From: Thermoplasma sp.
GTDB lineage: Archaea > Thermoplasmatota > Thermoplasmata > Thermoplasmatales > Thermoplasmataceae
DNA length: 33,781 nucleotides
Assembly (NCBI RefSeq): GCF_023256435.1
Contig: NZ_JAGDXM010000039.1
Coordinates: 1 to 33,781, forward strand
Direction of reading: 5' to 3'
How positions within the stretch are numbered: the stretch's first letter is position 1; each line of letters opens with the position of its first letter. This document shows positions 7,534 through 15,526 of this stretch, piece after piece. A model generated the notes under the pieces. The model worked only from the letters and a program-made list of their open reading frames with translations. It did no database searches and was not told the DNA's origin. The translations under genes and the position numbers were made by a program.

Positions 7534-8980
7534 CGAGACCATTCTCCTTGCATATTCGTGCATACACGTCCGCAGATCTTCTTTTGATGCGTTTCTTCGT
7601 ATTGTAATCTACCTCATACAGACCGAACCTCATGGAAAACCCGCGTGCCCATTCGTAGTTATCCATCAAGGTCCAGTGAAAATAGCCCTTCACAGGCAGT
7701 TTATCTTCATTAATGGAAGCCCACAGCTCTTTTAGATGGTCAATGATAAATGACGATCTTTTCGCGTCGTTTGCATCTGCTATACCATTTTCGAGTATAT
7801 ATATGGGTTTATGGTATGTGCCGTAGTTGTCTCTGAGGACATGCCTCATACCTGAGGGATAGATGTCCCACATGAAATCGGTACAGTTATGGCATGGCAT
7901 GAATTCGAGATTCGACAGGGAAAAGTTTTCGCCGTTGCCGTTATATTTAACTATCAGTCTCTGGTAGTAGTCTATGCCTATGTAGTCGGGTGGCGTTATT
8001 GCATTTATGTGCACATCTTCATTACCATCCATGTCAGTATCAAAGCTACCGAGTACAGCTGCGTTCAAAAACCAATGGTTATTAAGGTATTTCATGTATC
8101 CGGCCAGCATTTTACTGGCAGGATCTTCAGAGTATGCCTCATAATATGCCGGGTTTATACCTACACCAACTTGTTTTCCTGGATCATTTCGTTTTAGTAT
8201 CTTCGTGGCTATGCTGTTGGCAAGCGCAAGGTTCTTTAAGGCGGTAAATCCCAATCCCATATCGGAAAGGCCAGGAGGGAAGCCTGCTGTGTTCCCAAAC
8301 ACATATCCCTGCGATGATATTATCTCAGGTTCATTTATCGTCTCCCAGATATCAACGTACTCCGAGAATTGCTTTGATACATATTCCACGTATTTGGCAA
8401 ATTCAACGATGATCCTGGAATCGATCCAGCCTTTTCTTACGCAGTTATTTATGTCCTTATGGCAGTTGACCGGATCATGAAGCCATATGGGGAGCGGCCA
8501 ATGGTAAACGGTAAGTAATACCTTAAGTCCCCTCTTCCTTGCATATTCGAATATATCCTTATAGTGATCGATGGCTCTATGATCCGACAGCTTATCAAGA
8601 AGAGTCAGGCCAGATCCGGGGATTTGAACGTCAACTATTTCGCCCGCCTCTGTTTCTATATTGGAAGGAACATCGAAGGTTTGTTTTCTGAATATTCTGG
8701 CCCAGTCAAGGCTTAATCGAATTGAGTTGTTGTTGAGAGATACGGCGTTATCTATGTCGGTCCTGTAGAGATCCCAGAAACCGTCTCCGTTTTCTGGTAG
8801 GTCGCCGCTGACGAGGCCTTTCCTAATTATATCCTTATCATGCGTCCAGACATACCAGTCCGAGGCGTTTGATATTGAGTCTTCCGAAGTGCCCATCTCC
8901 GTCTGAAATGCCGAAATAGCTGTACCCCATAGAAAATTATCTGGAAATTTATATTTCATGTCGATCTTATACTTTTTCAT
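7520..8980 (-). CDS. Glycoside hydrolase family 1 beta-glycosidase
   Basis: Retaining beta-glycosidase (beta-galactosidase/beta-glucosidase type) of the archaeal GH1 group, cytosolic because no signal peptide is seen. The catalytic acid/base is E217 in TINEPEI and the nucleophile is E397 in YILENGI. The family N-terminus FPDNFLWGTAISAFQTE and the aglycone/glycone-site motif WTLMDNYEWARGFSMRFGL near the C-terminus are both present. The 486-residue length matches Sulfolobus-type enzymes (about 490). The track ATG at 8980 (MKKYKID) is kept; ATG at 8959 (MKYKFPDNF) is also possible. It lies 33 nt downstream of the C69 hydrolase gene and overlaps the deacetylase gene, within a four-gene operon ending in a GPH symporter. 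This supports hydrolysis of an imported disaccharide or glycoside. Exact sugar specificity is not readable. Confidence 0.93.
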   Translation of the reverse strand: MKKYKIDMKYKFPDNFLWGTAISAFQTEMGTSEDSISNASDWYVWTHDKDIIRKGLVSGDLPENGDGFWDLYRTDIDNAVSLNNNSIRLSLDWARIFRKQTFDVPSNIETEAGEIVDVQIPGSGLTLLDKLSDHRAIDHYKDIFEYARKRGLKVLLTVYHWPLPIWLHDPVNCHKDINNCVRKGWIDSRIIVEFAKYVEYVSKQFSEYVDIWETINEPEIISSQGYVFGNTAGFPPGLSDMGLGFTALKNLALANSIATKILKRNDPGKQVGVGINPAYYEAYSEDPASKMLAGYMKYLNNHWFLNAAVLGSFDTDMDGNEDVHINAITPPDYIGIDYYQRLIVKYNGNGENFSLSNLEFMPCHNCTDFMWDIYPSGMRHVLRDNYGTYHKPIYILENGIADANDAKRSSFIIDHLKELWASINEDKLPVKGYFHWTLMDNYEWARGFSMRFGLYEVDYNTKKRIKRRSADVYARICKENGLDDTE

Positions 8981-9013
8981 GCAGATAAATTTTCCTTTTT
9001 TGTGAAATTATAT

Positions 9014-10174
9014 TCAGATAGAACAGAATCTAGAAAGATCGCTAATATGATCTTCATCGATTGACCTTATTTTAGCAAAGAGTTCGTTGAGTCCCCGATC
9101 GTTTCCCTGAAAGTTTTTCTTCCAGAGATCTACTAAATTCAGTATTTCTTCCTGACGATGGTTCGTCAGATCCATGCATTTTTGATATCTTGCCGGATTC
9201 AGAAATTCCAATTTCCGGTGAATTTCCTCAGCTTTGATCCAGTATTTTTCATCGTACGATAATCCGATTTGATATGGCTGGATTAACAGCGGTTTGTAGA
9301 GTGAAATGCACGGATTCGGTGAAAACGTTGACCAGGCCATGACGGACTTCTTTCTGATTTCAACGATCATGGAATTTGCAGTTTGAAATCTTCTGGTAAG
9401 GCGTCCTGCATGCATGCAAATATCAAAATTGGTGCCTCTATGCGGTGAGAAGTTGTTTTCTCTATGAGACCGTAGGATTTTCATCATATATTCGGGATTG
9501 ACTTTTTCAGAGAAATCGCTGAGCAGTTTGTTTGTCTGTGATGCGCGTTCTTTACCATGCCCGAACATTGTATAGATCATATTCAATTTGTGCGCTTTCC
9601 TATTCTGGACGCTAACATCTGAGCTATCGACGGGATAATTGGAGATCGAACCAAGGCGATCTATCTTGGATATGAATATCTCTCTGTCGATGGTTTCTAC
9701 GGTATATGCATTCTCATAATCCGCGATCAAGAATAGATTATCGTAATATTCATTCCGCGTATGGCTGTTAGATCCTCCCTGACCATACCTCTCCAGATAG
9801 TCCCTTATCGATTCGATCGCATCTTTTGCTGTTTTCCCCTGCTCAAGAGCTAATCTTAGTAGATCCATGCCAAGCAGTCCTGTTCTACCGAATTTCCTCT
9901 TCGTGAATATGGCCTCATTTCCGATAGCAACTCCAAATTCATTGAACCCCATCTCTGCTCCCCACATCCAGATCGGCCTTGATATAACCACGGCATTTAC
10001 ATCACCATTGTACTCGACCTCAGTATATGTGGCCCTGATCGATCCTTTCCGTTCATCATGAGGATAATATTCTACAACCTGAATTTCTCCTGGTTCCCTA
10101 TCGCTGTTCTTTCCAAAATACGCTACATCCTTCTCTTCATTATTCTCTGGCATAGAAATAATGGTATCACACAT
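9014..10174 (-). CDS. C69-family (secernin/dipeptidase-like) Ntn hydrolase
   Basis: This 386-residue protein begins MCDT, so Met removal would expose Cys2 as the N-terminal nucleophile of an Ntn hydrolase. The following GKNSDREPGE and later EMGFNEFGVAIGNEAIF match the secernin/peptidase C69 pattern (NSDR...; NE.GV.IGNEAI). Members cleave amide bonds in dipeptides or related small molecules; the substrate here is unknown. No signal peptide. A TATA-like atttaaat near 10200 is about 26 nt before the ATG, so transcription is probably leaderless and starts here for the whole operon. It heads the GH1-deacetylase-symporter set. An amide hydrolase in that company hints at an acylated amino-sugar or glycopeptide substrate, which is only inference. 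Confidence 0.82.
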   Translation of the reverse strand: MCDTIISMPENNEEKDVAYFGKNSDREPGEIQVVEYYPHDERKGSIRATYTEVEYNGDVNAVVISRPIWMWGAEMGFNEFGVAIGNEAIFTKRKFGRTGLLGMDLLRLALEQGKTAKDAIESIRDYLERYGQGGSNSHTRNEYYDNLFLIADYENAYTVETIDREIFISKIDRLGSISNYPVDSSDVSVQNRKAHKLNMIYTMFGHGKERASQTNKLLSDFSEKVNPEYMMKILRSHRENNFSPHRGTNFDICMHAGRLTRRFQTANSMIVEIRKKSVMAWSTFSPNPCISLYKPLLIQPYQIGLSYDEKYWIKAEEIHRKLEFLNPARYQKCMDLTNHRQEEILNLVDLWKKNFQGNDRGLNELFAKIRSIDEDHISDLSRFCSI

Positions 10175-10223
10175 GATGCTGTATACAAAGACTATCTGTA
10201 TTTAAATTACTCCCTGTTTCATC

Positions 10224-10242
10224 GCTTCGGCATGTTCGAAGC
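10224..10242. repeat. Inverted repeat upstream of the C69-GH1 operon
   Basis: GCTTCG and CGAAGC are exact inverted copies separated by 7 nt, placed about 25-40 nt upstream of the presumed TATA box of the minus-strand operon. It could be a regulator site or a chance short hairpin. Confidence 0.3.
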
Positions 10243-10409
10243 TGCGTGAAAATGAAAATCCATAATGCAATTTGATCCCCATAGTGAAAAAGATCCCATT
10301 ATAACGATTCAAGGGCTAAAATCCGAGGTTGAACTTGGAAGGGATCATTCGAAATTAACGCATTTCGACCCAATGATGAAAATTTTTTATGTATTCTGAT
10401 GATGCCAGT

Positions 10410-10814
10410 ATGTTGAGCTACGAAGTTGTGGATCATGAGAGCGATATCGGCGTGATTGTTTACGGAAAGAGTTATGAGGAATTATTCTCGAATGCAGTGT
10501 ATGCAATGGCCGATCTAATACTTGATGTTTCCAGATTGAAGGAAAATAAGAAGATGCATGAGGTAATATCTGGTAAAACCCCAGAGGACATAATGGTGAA
10601 TCTTCTATCGCGCATACTCTTCTATCTGGATACCTATTACATTCTGTATTATCGTATAACCTCGAAATACAGTGATGGGGAGCTTGATGCGTATTTCTAT
10701 GGATCTGAGGTACCAGAAGGCATTGAATACAGGAATGTGATAAAGGCTGTAACATACAGTGATCTCGCCGTCAAGCCAGAAGAAGGCTATGCAAAAATAA
10801 TATTTGATCTCTGA
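10410..10814 (+). CDS. Archease
   Basis: Archease is the small activator of the RNA ligase RtcB (tRNA splicing and RNA repair); it promotes formation of the RtcB-guanylate intermediate and binds metal. The N-terminus YEVVDHESDIGVIVYGKSYEELFSNAVYAMADLI fits the family signature 'DH.aDIgi.v.G.tleElF.naa.am..l', and the C-terminal KAVTYSDLAVKPEEGYAKIIFDL matches the conserved 'KAvTyh.l.v.....w.a.vi.Dv' end. The track start is 10389; I prefer the ATG at 10410 (MLSYEVVDH) because the TATA-like ttttttatg (about 10383-10391) then sits about 25 nt upstream, giving a leaderless mRNA and a 134-residue protein of normal family length. No rtcB is in the window. Confidence 0.92.
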   Translation: MLSYEVVDHESDIGVIVYGKSYEELFSNAVYAMADLILDVSRLKENKKMHEVISGKTPEDIMVNLLSRILFYLDTYYILYYRITSKYSDGELDAYFYGSEVPEGIEYRNVIKAVTYSDLAVKPEEGYAKIIFDL

Positions 10815-10971
10815 CATGCTCTCCTCGCTGAAGCTTCGGAGGTTCTACTTTTGCTTCCCGTTACTCCATCATCCCTCACGGTCTGGGAGCGTTTTGCAGA
10901 TCCTCCATCCTTGAGTTTCATGGTCGTTCCTGTCCTGAACGCTGCCCCTTTGAGTGGTATCAGTGCTTCGC

Positions 10972-10997
10972 TTGCATGCATCCCTGTCTGCATGCAA
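10972..10997. repeat. Perfect 9-bp stem-loop inside the relic
   Basis: TTGCATGCA and TGCATGCAA are exact inverted copies separated by 8 nt (tccctgtc). This is one of several hairpins packed into the IS-like relic. Confidence 0.6.
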
Positions 10998-11049
10998 TTT
11001 GGATGTGCTTTTTGCCCACAATGCTTGGGAAAGATTGTGGAGGCATTCC

Positions 11050-11075
11050 AAACCAGTACTCTACTGGTTTTTGTA
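11050..11075 (+). terminator. Stem-loop followed by a T-run
   Basis: AAACCAGTA-ctc-TACTGGTTT is a perfect 9-bp stem with a 3-nt loop, and the plus strand continues with more T residues, the form of an intrinsic terminator. It lies about 235 nt after the archease stop, inside the transposon relic. It may be an element-derived hairpin and not the archease terminator. Confidence 0.45.
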
Positions 11076-11246
11076 TGGAAGTATCCTGCATGCCTTCTTC
11101 GAAGGACTTATCCACAGGACTCTCCATGCATACTATTAGCCCTGCATTTATGTACTTTCCGCAATTCATCTCCTCACTGAAGGTCGGAGCTTTCTTGCTA
11201 ATTTTCCCGTAAGTACGGTAAAAGGATGCTTATGGGTATATTCAGA

Positions 11247-12368
11247 TTATGATTCTGTAATCCTGAGATTGATCTTGTTTCTGATCAGATTCTTTATTAG
11301 TTGATCGAAGTAGCCCTGTGTTCTTGAAAGCACCTCCGGAAAGATCACTCCTGACATGGATACGTTTCTGTTCATGAGGTATTCTCCAGTTATGCTGGCC
11401 GGCAAAGAGGTGGCAAGATCCATGGCTGTTCTCTTCAATTCGTCGGAATAGTGCAGCTCCATCTCCGCAGTTCGTTTCAGTTTTCGTCCGGATCGCTCAC
11501 CGTCCACCTCAACGCGCATCAGCGCTACGTCGTGTACATCTGGTCTGAATAAGGTTTTTAACAAAAGACGTTCAGAGATCTCAAACATGCTGAGATTGCA
11601 TCCAGGTATTCTATCGCTGGAGAAGTAGCCAAGGTCTCTGATGGCAGCCATCTTTTCTGCGTGGCCCTTATATCTGACGGTCTTTTCAAACATTTCTCCG
11701 GTGCATGCAATGTTCCTGATCAGGCTTCTGAGTCCATCAGTATAAAATGATTCGAGATTGTCGTACGTTCCTATACTCAACATATCGATGCCGGAGAGAG
11801 GTGGTACCTGTGTTTTCTTACCGTCCTTAACTATATTCACAGGCCGGGTATATTCATCGATAAGTCCCTCTATCGACCATGTAATGGTGTAATCTATCGG
11901 TGGAACCTGATGATCTGGTATTCCGCCTACATATATGCGTACATTTTCAACGATATCCAGATCTCTCACGAAGTAACCAACTATGGCATTTGTCAGACCT
12001 GGAGCAAATCCCATATCCGGTATTATGATAGAACCAGAGTTTTCCGCAATACTGTTCAGCTGATATGGATCCTCTGGCGTGTATGAAACGTCCACAATCT
12101 TATTGCCGGTTTTCACGGCATTCTTCAGAAATGTCATGCCGATGCTGCCAGGCAGCGCACTCATTGTGATATCGTAATTCCCCAGAATGCTATATGAAGC
12201 ATGATCCAGGGCATCGAATTCCATTGTCCTAATTTTAGGTATTCTGTCCCTTATCTTGTTCAGAGAATCTCTGCTTCTATCCGCGATATCAACTTCATAT
12301 CCATCGCCAATCAGATTCAGAGCTATTCCTGCACCTATATTTCCTGCGCCAACCACAAGTGCGTTCAT
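11247..12368 (-). CDS. Saccharopine dehydrogenase-like oxidoreductase
   Basis: NAD(P)-dependent oxidoreductase of the saccharopine-dehydrogenase/lysine-6-dehydrogenase group. The N-terminal Rossmann fold starts immediately with VVGAGNIGAGIALNL, and an acidic residue follows the second strand (DIADRS), suggesting NAD+. The central part has the family's PDMGFAPGLTNAIVGYF segment (compare 'd.G..PG..n'), followed by the substrate-domain stretch VPPIDYTITWSIEGLIDEY. The length of 373 residues is close to lysine 6-dehydrogenases (about 385) and shorter than yeast-type saccharopine reductase. No other lysine-pathway gene is adjacent, so the amine substrate is uncertain. The gene appears monocistronic; a TATA-like element lies about 26 nt upstream of the ATG with no SD, so leaderless. 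Confidence 0.8.
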   Translation of the reverse strand: MNALVVGAGNIGAGIALNLIGDGYEVDIADRSRDSLNKIRDRIPKIRTMEFDALDHASYSILGNYDITMSALPGSIGMTFLKNAVKTGNKIVDVSYTPEDPYQLNSIAENSGSIIIPDMGFAPGLTNAIVGYFVRDLDIVENVRIYVGGIPDHQVPPIDYTITWSIEGLIDEYTRPVNIVKDGKKTQVPPLSGIDMLSIGTYDNLESFYTDGLRSLIRNIACTGEMFEKTVRYKGHAEKMAAIRDLGYFSSDRIPGCNLSMFEISERLLLKTLFRPDVHDVALMRVEVDGERSGRKLKRTAEMELHYSDELKRTAMDLATSLPASITGEYLMNRNVSMSGVIFPEVLSRTQGYFDQLIKNLIRNKINLRITES

Positions 12369-12427
12369 AATGATATATGACTATGGCATTACATATTACT
12401 TTTGAAATAGTCATTTCAGCGTAAGTA

Positions 12428-13087
12428 TCAAGCCTTAACCGAAGCCTTTCTGAACACAGCGCTCCTGTCGAAGAACCCTATCCAGAGGAGGACGATGCCG
12501 ATGAACTCTGCATAATACAAAAAGGCAGGAAATTTCGCTATGTATAGAGTGCCGGCGATGCTGACTATTATGACGCCCAGAATTATGGAGAACAATCTGA
12601 AATCCCTCTTTCTTCTGTAACTTAGAACAGCTATGGCTATTATGACCACAGCTGCAGGAAATGTTATCAGGGAAGAGGCGATGGTATCATCCAATGGAAG
12701 CGGGCCAAATACCACATAATGGAGGATTATTCTCTCCACAGGAAACAGTATCAGCGATATTATGAGATAAATTGATACAATCATGGAATAAGCGTAATAA
12801 TAGCTCAACCATTTTCCGCCGGAAATGTTTGCCGAACCAAACGATAAAAAGAGGACAAGTTCCGCAACCGCAAAAAGATAAATCTTTATCAGGGACTGAT
12901 TGAATATACCATAGGCAAAAACTGTTTCCAGCAGAACGGAGAAGGCAAAGAGCCACATTCCTATAGACCAGAAGAGCGAAGATCTTCTGTGATTTCTGAC
13001 ATAGTTGAGTGTGAGAAAGATGGATAGCACGGCTGAAAGTATGAATATCAATATCGTGGAAGCTATGACCACCGCCTGAGCATTCAT
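12428..13087 (-). CDS. Unrecognised polytopic membrane protein
   Basis: I do not recognise this 219-residue protein. About seven hydrophobic segments can be counted, starting with VVIASTILIFILSAVLSIFL; short basic loops (NHRRSS, SYRRKRDFR) suggest the cytoplasmic side by the positive-inside rule. No lysine in a retinal-type last helix and no transporter motif is seen, so a rhodopsin or known permease is not supported. The ATG at 13087 has an ATATTATA box about 22-27 nt upstream, and the transcript is probably leaderless. It is divergent from the MFS-deoC operon with a 151-bp shared promoter region, and lies 59 bp upstream of the saccharopine-dehydrogenase-like gene on the same strand. Function unknown. 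Confidence 0.7.
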   Translation of the reverse strand: MNAQAVVIASTILIFILSAVLSIFLTLNYVRNHRRSSLFWSIGMWLFAFSVLLETVFAYGIFNQSLIKIYLFAVAELVLFLSFGSANISGGKWLSYYYAYSMIVSIYLIISLILFPVERIILHYVVFGPLPLDDTIASSLITFPAAVVIIAIAVLSYRRKRDFRLFSIILGVIIVSIAGTLYIAKFPAFLYYAEFIGIVLLWIGFFDRSAVFRKASVKA

Positions 13088-13208
13088 AGATATCGCATTT
13101 CAAAGAGGCGTATAATATTTCTCATTTTTCAGAGGCTCCTGAGAATTCTTACATCCGTTCCATTCTTATATACCATGTTAATAATAAATATAGGGATGAC
13201 ATCGAAAA

Positions 13209-13234
13209 TATTTCATACGAAATAAATAAATATA
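13209..13234 (+). promoter_or_regulatory. Promoter region with 6-4-6 inverted repeat, MFS-deoC operon
   Basis: TATTTC-atac-GAAATA is an exact inverted repeat that runs directly into the A/T-rich TATA-like aaataaataaatata. This box is about 25 nt before the GTG at 13254 and only about 12 nt before the TTG at 13239. The repeat is placed where a repressor would occlude TBP/TFB, but its partner is unknown. Confidence 0.4.
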
Positions 13235-13238
13235 TCCA

Positions 13239-14666
13239 TTGAGTTTATCTACTGTGGACGAAGAAAAAGTTTCTGTTGTTCATAAAACCGAAGTTAGGAA
13301 AAGTCAGGTGAGATGGGTCATAGTTTCTCTGCTGTTCACGGCCATTCTGTTCAACTACGCGGACAGGGAGATATGGATCGTGTCAGAACCTGCCTTTGCC
13401 TATGCATTTGGATGGTCTCATTCAGCAACGGCTCTCACTGCCACTGCAATACACAATATTTCCTTGATACTGTTTTTCTGGTCTCTTTCATACGCAATAT
13501 TCAATTTTCCTGGCGGCTGGATAGTGGATAAGCTTGGTCTGAGAAAGTCTATGACGACCATGTTTGCAATCTGGTCAGTTTTCACGGCTCTAACAGCTGC
13601 GACATTCAATTTCATCAGCATGGCCATCGTCAGAGTCATAATGGGTGCTGGTGAGGGGCCTGTCTGGCCCATAAACTCAAAAGTGGTGAAGGGCTGGGCA
13701 AACAGATACGACGAATCAAAGTCGTTTACGCTGGCCGGTGCTGGACAGGCGGTTGGGCCAGTCATCGGCCTTGTTGCCGGAGGCATACTCGTTACGCTCT
13801 TTGGATGGCAGGCAGCTTTCATACTGTTCGGTGTTCTTGGGCTTATATTTGCCGGCATATGGTATTTCTATGTCAGAGATAGACCTGCAGAGGACTCGAA
13901 GGTCAATAGCGAAGAATTAGCGTACATCAGGGAGGGCAAGAGCGATGAGGAGAAGGAAGAAAAGGTTCTTCCGTCCAGGATCAGCTGGAAGATCTCAGCC
14001 AAGATGATATTCGGAACGCAGGCAGGTTGGGGCACATTCCTTGTTTTTCTCTCATTTGGTTATGTCCTTTTCACCTTCCTGTACTGGCTTCCACCGCTGA
14101 TGTTCTCTACCTTCGCGCATACAGTTGAAAAAAGCGGACTTTATTCCGCAGCCATAGATGTGGCTCTAATCGCAGGATTCCTTGGTTCGGGCCCGTTCAA
14201 CGACGGTCTTCTGAAGAGATTTCCTGATAACAAGCCGCTGGCGAGAAGGCTCGGCGCTATAATACCCATGGTTCTCATGATCATAATGGTAGGCATGTCC
14301 TACTTCACCGGAAAAGCGCATAACCTTATCGGAACGGCAATATTCCTTGGCATCGGAAGCGGTCTCATGAATCTCACGGTAGGATCCTGGGCCGTGAATG
14401 CGGTGGATCTGGCGCCAGCTGGAACCTCTGCTACCGTATACGGAATATACAACGGTTCGCTCAACTTCATAGGTGCTTTCAACTCCATAATCGAAGGTGC
14501 ACTGTTCATCAAGTATGGACCTGTCCTTGCTTTCACCAGCTCTATCATATTCATGCTGATGTTCCTTGGGGGTTATCTTGGTCTCATAAGAAAGAAGACG
14601 TGGGAAAGGGCGATGGAGTACAAGGAGCAACTTTCAAAAGAGGCTTACTCATACCTCAAGGGGTGA
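13239..14666 (+). CDS. MFS transporter, anion:cation symporter (ACS)-like
   Basis: Twelve-helix major facilitator carrier of about 475 residues. The N-terminal helix contains [14 protein letters not shown], matching the 'NYlDR..ls' hallmark of the ACS family (hexuronate, glucarate, galactonate and phthalate-type carriers). The helix 2-3 loop reads [14 protein letters not shown], the MFS 'G...D..GrR' signature, and [16 protein letters not shown] corresponds to the ACS motif 'G..eg..fP'. A sugar acid or other organic anion is the likely cargo. The track start is TTG 13239; GTG 13254 (VDEEKVSVV) would suit the TATA spacing and a leaderless transcript better. It is co-transcribed with deoC, whose ribosome-binding site overlaps this gene's stop. 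GC content and codon choice look somewhat higher/cleaner than in the flanking A/T-rich genes. Confidence 0.87.
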   Translation: MSLSTVDEEKVSVVHKTEVRKSQVRWVIVSLLFTAILFNYADREIWIVSEPAFAYAFGWSHSATALTATAIHNISLILFFWSLSYAIFNFPGGWIVDKLGLRKSMTTMFAIWSVFTALTAATFNFISMAIVRVIMGAGEGPVWPINSKVVKGWANRYDESKSFTLAGAGQAVGPVIGLVAGGILVTLFGWQAAFILFGVLGLIFAGIWYFYVRDRPAEDSKVNSEELAYIREGKSDEEKEEKVLPSRISWKISAKMIFGTQAGWGTFLVFLSFGYVLFTFLYWLPPLMFSTFAHTVEKSGLYSAAIDVALIAGFLGSGPFNDGLLKRFPDNKPLARRLGAIIPMVLMIIMVGMSYFTGKAHNLIGTAIFLGIGSGLMNLTVGSWAVNAVDLAPAGTSATVYGIYNGSLNFIGAFNSIIEGALFIKYGPVLAFTSSIIFMLMFLGGYLGLIRKKTWERAMEYKEQLSKEAYSYLKG

Positions 14667-14670
14667 ATCT

Positions 14671-15414
14671 TTGAAATACACTGTAGAACAGATCATGCGG
14701 CTGGTTGATCACAGCGGGCTTAAGCCGTATCTGACCGAGGACGACATAAGAAATCTCGTGGAGGAGGCCCATATGATGGGCAATTATGCAGTCTGCATCG
14801 AGCCCATATACGGCAAGTTAGCTCTTGATCTCATAAAGTCCAAGAAATACCATATAAAGCTTGACGTCACGCTAGATTTTCCATTCGGATCGCTTTCCAC
14901 AACTTCAAGGAAGAAGATCATAGAAGATTCGGATTATGCGGATGAAGTAGACATCGTCGTTCCAATGGGGTATGTGAAATCCCACCGCTGGGATCTTGTC
15001 GATCAGGATCTTAAGGATATCGTTAAAGCTGCAAAGGATATGGGTCTTGTTATAAAGATCATAACTGAGGACGGTTATCTGACTCGTGAGGAGAAGAACA
15101 GGATCTACGATTCGGTGATAAGATCGAACCCGGATTTCATAAAAACAAGCACCGGCTTTGCAGATAAGGAGTACTGTAAATCTCTAGGAAATGTCTCTGG
15201 TGCAGATCCAGAAAACGTGAGGCTGATGGCCAGCAAGGCCAGCGAGCTTGGATCAGATATTGGCATAAAGGCCGCGGGAGGCATACACACGTACAGTGAG
15301 GTGGAGAGGATAATAGACGCCAGTGGCAGACCGATCGATCCCGAGAGGCTGAGGATAGGCATGAGCGGAACAAAGAAGCTTTTTGAGGAGATGCTCGCAA
15401 TAGAGAAGGCCTGA
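14671..15414 (+). CDS. deoC: Deoxyribose-phosphate aldolase
   Basis: Class I aldolase cleaving 2-deoxyribose-5-phosphate to glyceraldehyde-3-phosphate and acetaldehyde. The catalytic residues are visible: Schiff-base lysine K158 in FIKTSTGF, the second lysine K200 in [11 protein letters not shown], and the proton-relay aspartate D94 in [10 protein letters not shown]. The 247-residue length matches the family (220-260). The TTG start at 14671 is well supported by GGGGTGA four nt upstream, formed by the end of the MFS gene, so the two genes are translationally coupled. Coupling to an ACS-like carrier, and not a nucleoside transporter, is unusual. The aldol substrate could differ from deoxyribose-phosphate, since relatives of this fold act on other short-chain sugars. 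A T-rich terminator follows. Confidence 0.88.
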   Translation: MKYTVEQIMRLVDHSGLKPYLTEDDIRNLVEEAHMMGNYAVCIEPIYGKLALDLIKSKKYHIKLDVTLDFPFGSLSTTSRKKIIEDSDYADEVDIVVPMGYVKSHRWDLVDQDLKDIVKAAKDMGLVIKIITEDGYLTREEKNRIYDSVIRSNPDFIKTSTGFADKEYCKSLGNVSGADPENVRLMASKASELGSDIGIKAAGGIHTYSEVERIIDASGRPIDPERLRIGMSGTKKLFEEMLAIEKA

Positions 15415-15436
15415 TACTCTACAGCTTCGTTCCCAA

Positions 15437-15449
15437 TTTTTTTCTTCTT
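15437..15449 (+). terminator. T-rich terminator after deoC
   Basis: A run of seven T followed by cttctt begins 22 nt after the deoC stop, the usual archaeal termination pattern. It separates the MFS-deoC operon from the TrmB-family gene. Confidence 0.6.
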
Positions 15450-15470
15450 ACCTCATTCTGTAGTATCTGC

Positions 15471-15492
15471 TATACAATCTGCTATTAGTATA
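15471..15492. promoter_or_regulatory. Operator-like site in the TrmB-family gene promoter
   Basis: The 22-bp site begins TATAC, ends TAGTATA, and matches the site at 24401-24422 at 19 of 22 positions by eye, while the DNA around the two sites differs. Its right arm merges with the TATA-like stretch tataaaattatat (15490-15502), so a bound protein would block promoter access. The half-sites TAC...GTA recall the TACT-N-AGTA type sites bound by characterised TrmB proteins. Autoregulation by the gene product is inferred. Confidence 0.6.
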
Positions 15493-15526
15493 AAATTATA
15501 TCAAAACTTGTCATATCTGGAACGTC

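Larger units (their letters stand above)
10821..11190 (-). mobile_element. Decayed IS200/IS605-type relic with tnpB 3'-end remnant
   Basis: The stretch is bounded by two same-orientation, similar hairpin-like sequences: CTCCTCGCTGAAGC...CGGAGG at 10821 and CTCCTCACTGAAGG..CGGAGC at 11170. These resemble the subterminal hairpins of IS200/IS605 elements. On the minus strand the reading frames recall a TnpB C-terminus but are split between frames: one frame gives LHADRDAC (compare the RuvC-III region ADRDVNAS) and the next continues with HASEALIPLKGAAFRTG and a Ser/Arg-rich tail ending in the terminal hairpin (SKSRTSEASARR), as TnpB tails often do. No complete tnpA or tnpB is present. The part between contains at least two further perfect hairpins. 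No active transposition is expected. This fills the 432-bp gap between the archease and the saccharopine-dehydrogenase-like gene. Confidence 0.5.

Noticed and set aside
10371-10415. C/D-box-like motifs (ATGATGA, CTGATGA) just before the archease gene
   Set aside because: The C' and D boxes are not in usable order or spacing, and the stretch overlaps the promoter and start codon, so a C/D guide RNA is not supported.
10787-11169. Minus-strand ORFs of 60-70 codons as independent genes
   Set aside because: They are overlapping frames of one decayed tnpB-like tail; none has a start signal or complete domain.
13165-13195. TATAC...AATATA sequence resembling the TrmB-type operator upstream of the MFS gene
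   Set aside because: It aligns only with gaps, and most matching positions are A or T, so it is not a convincing third site.
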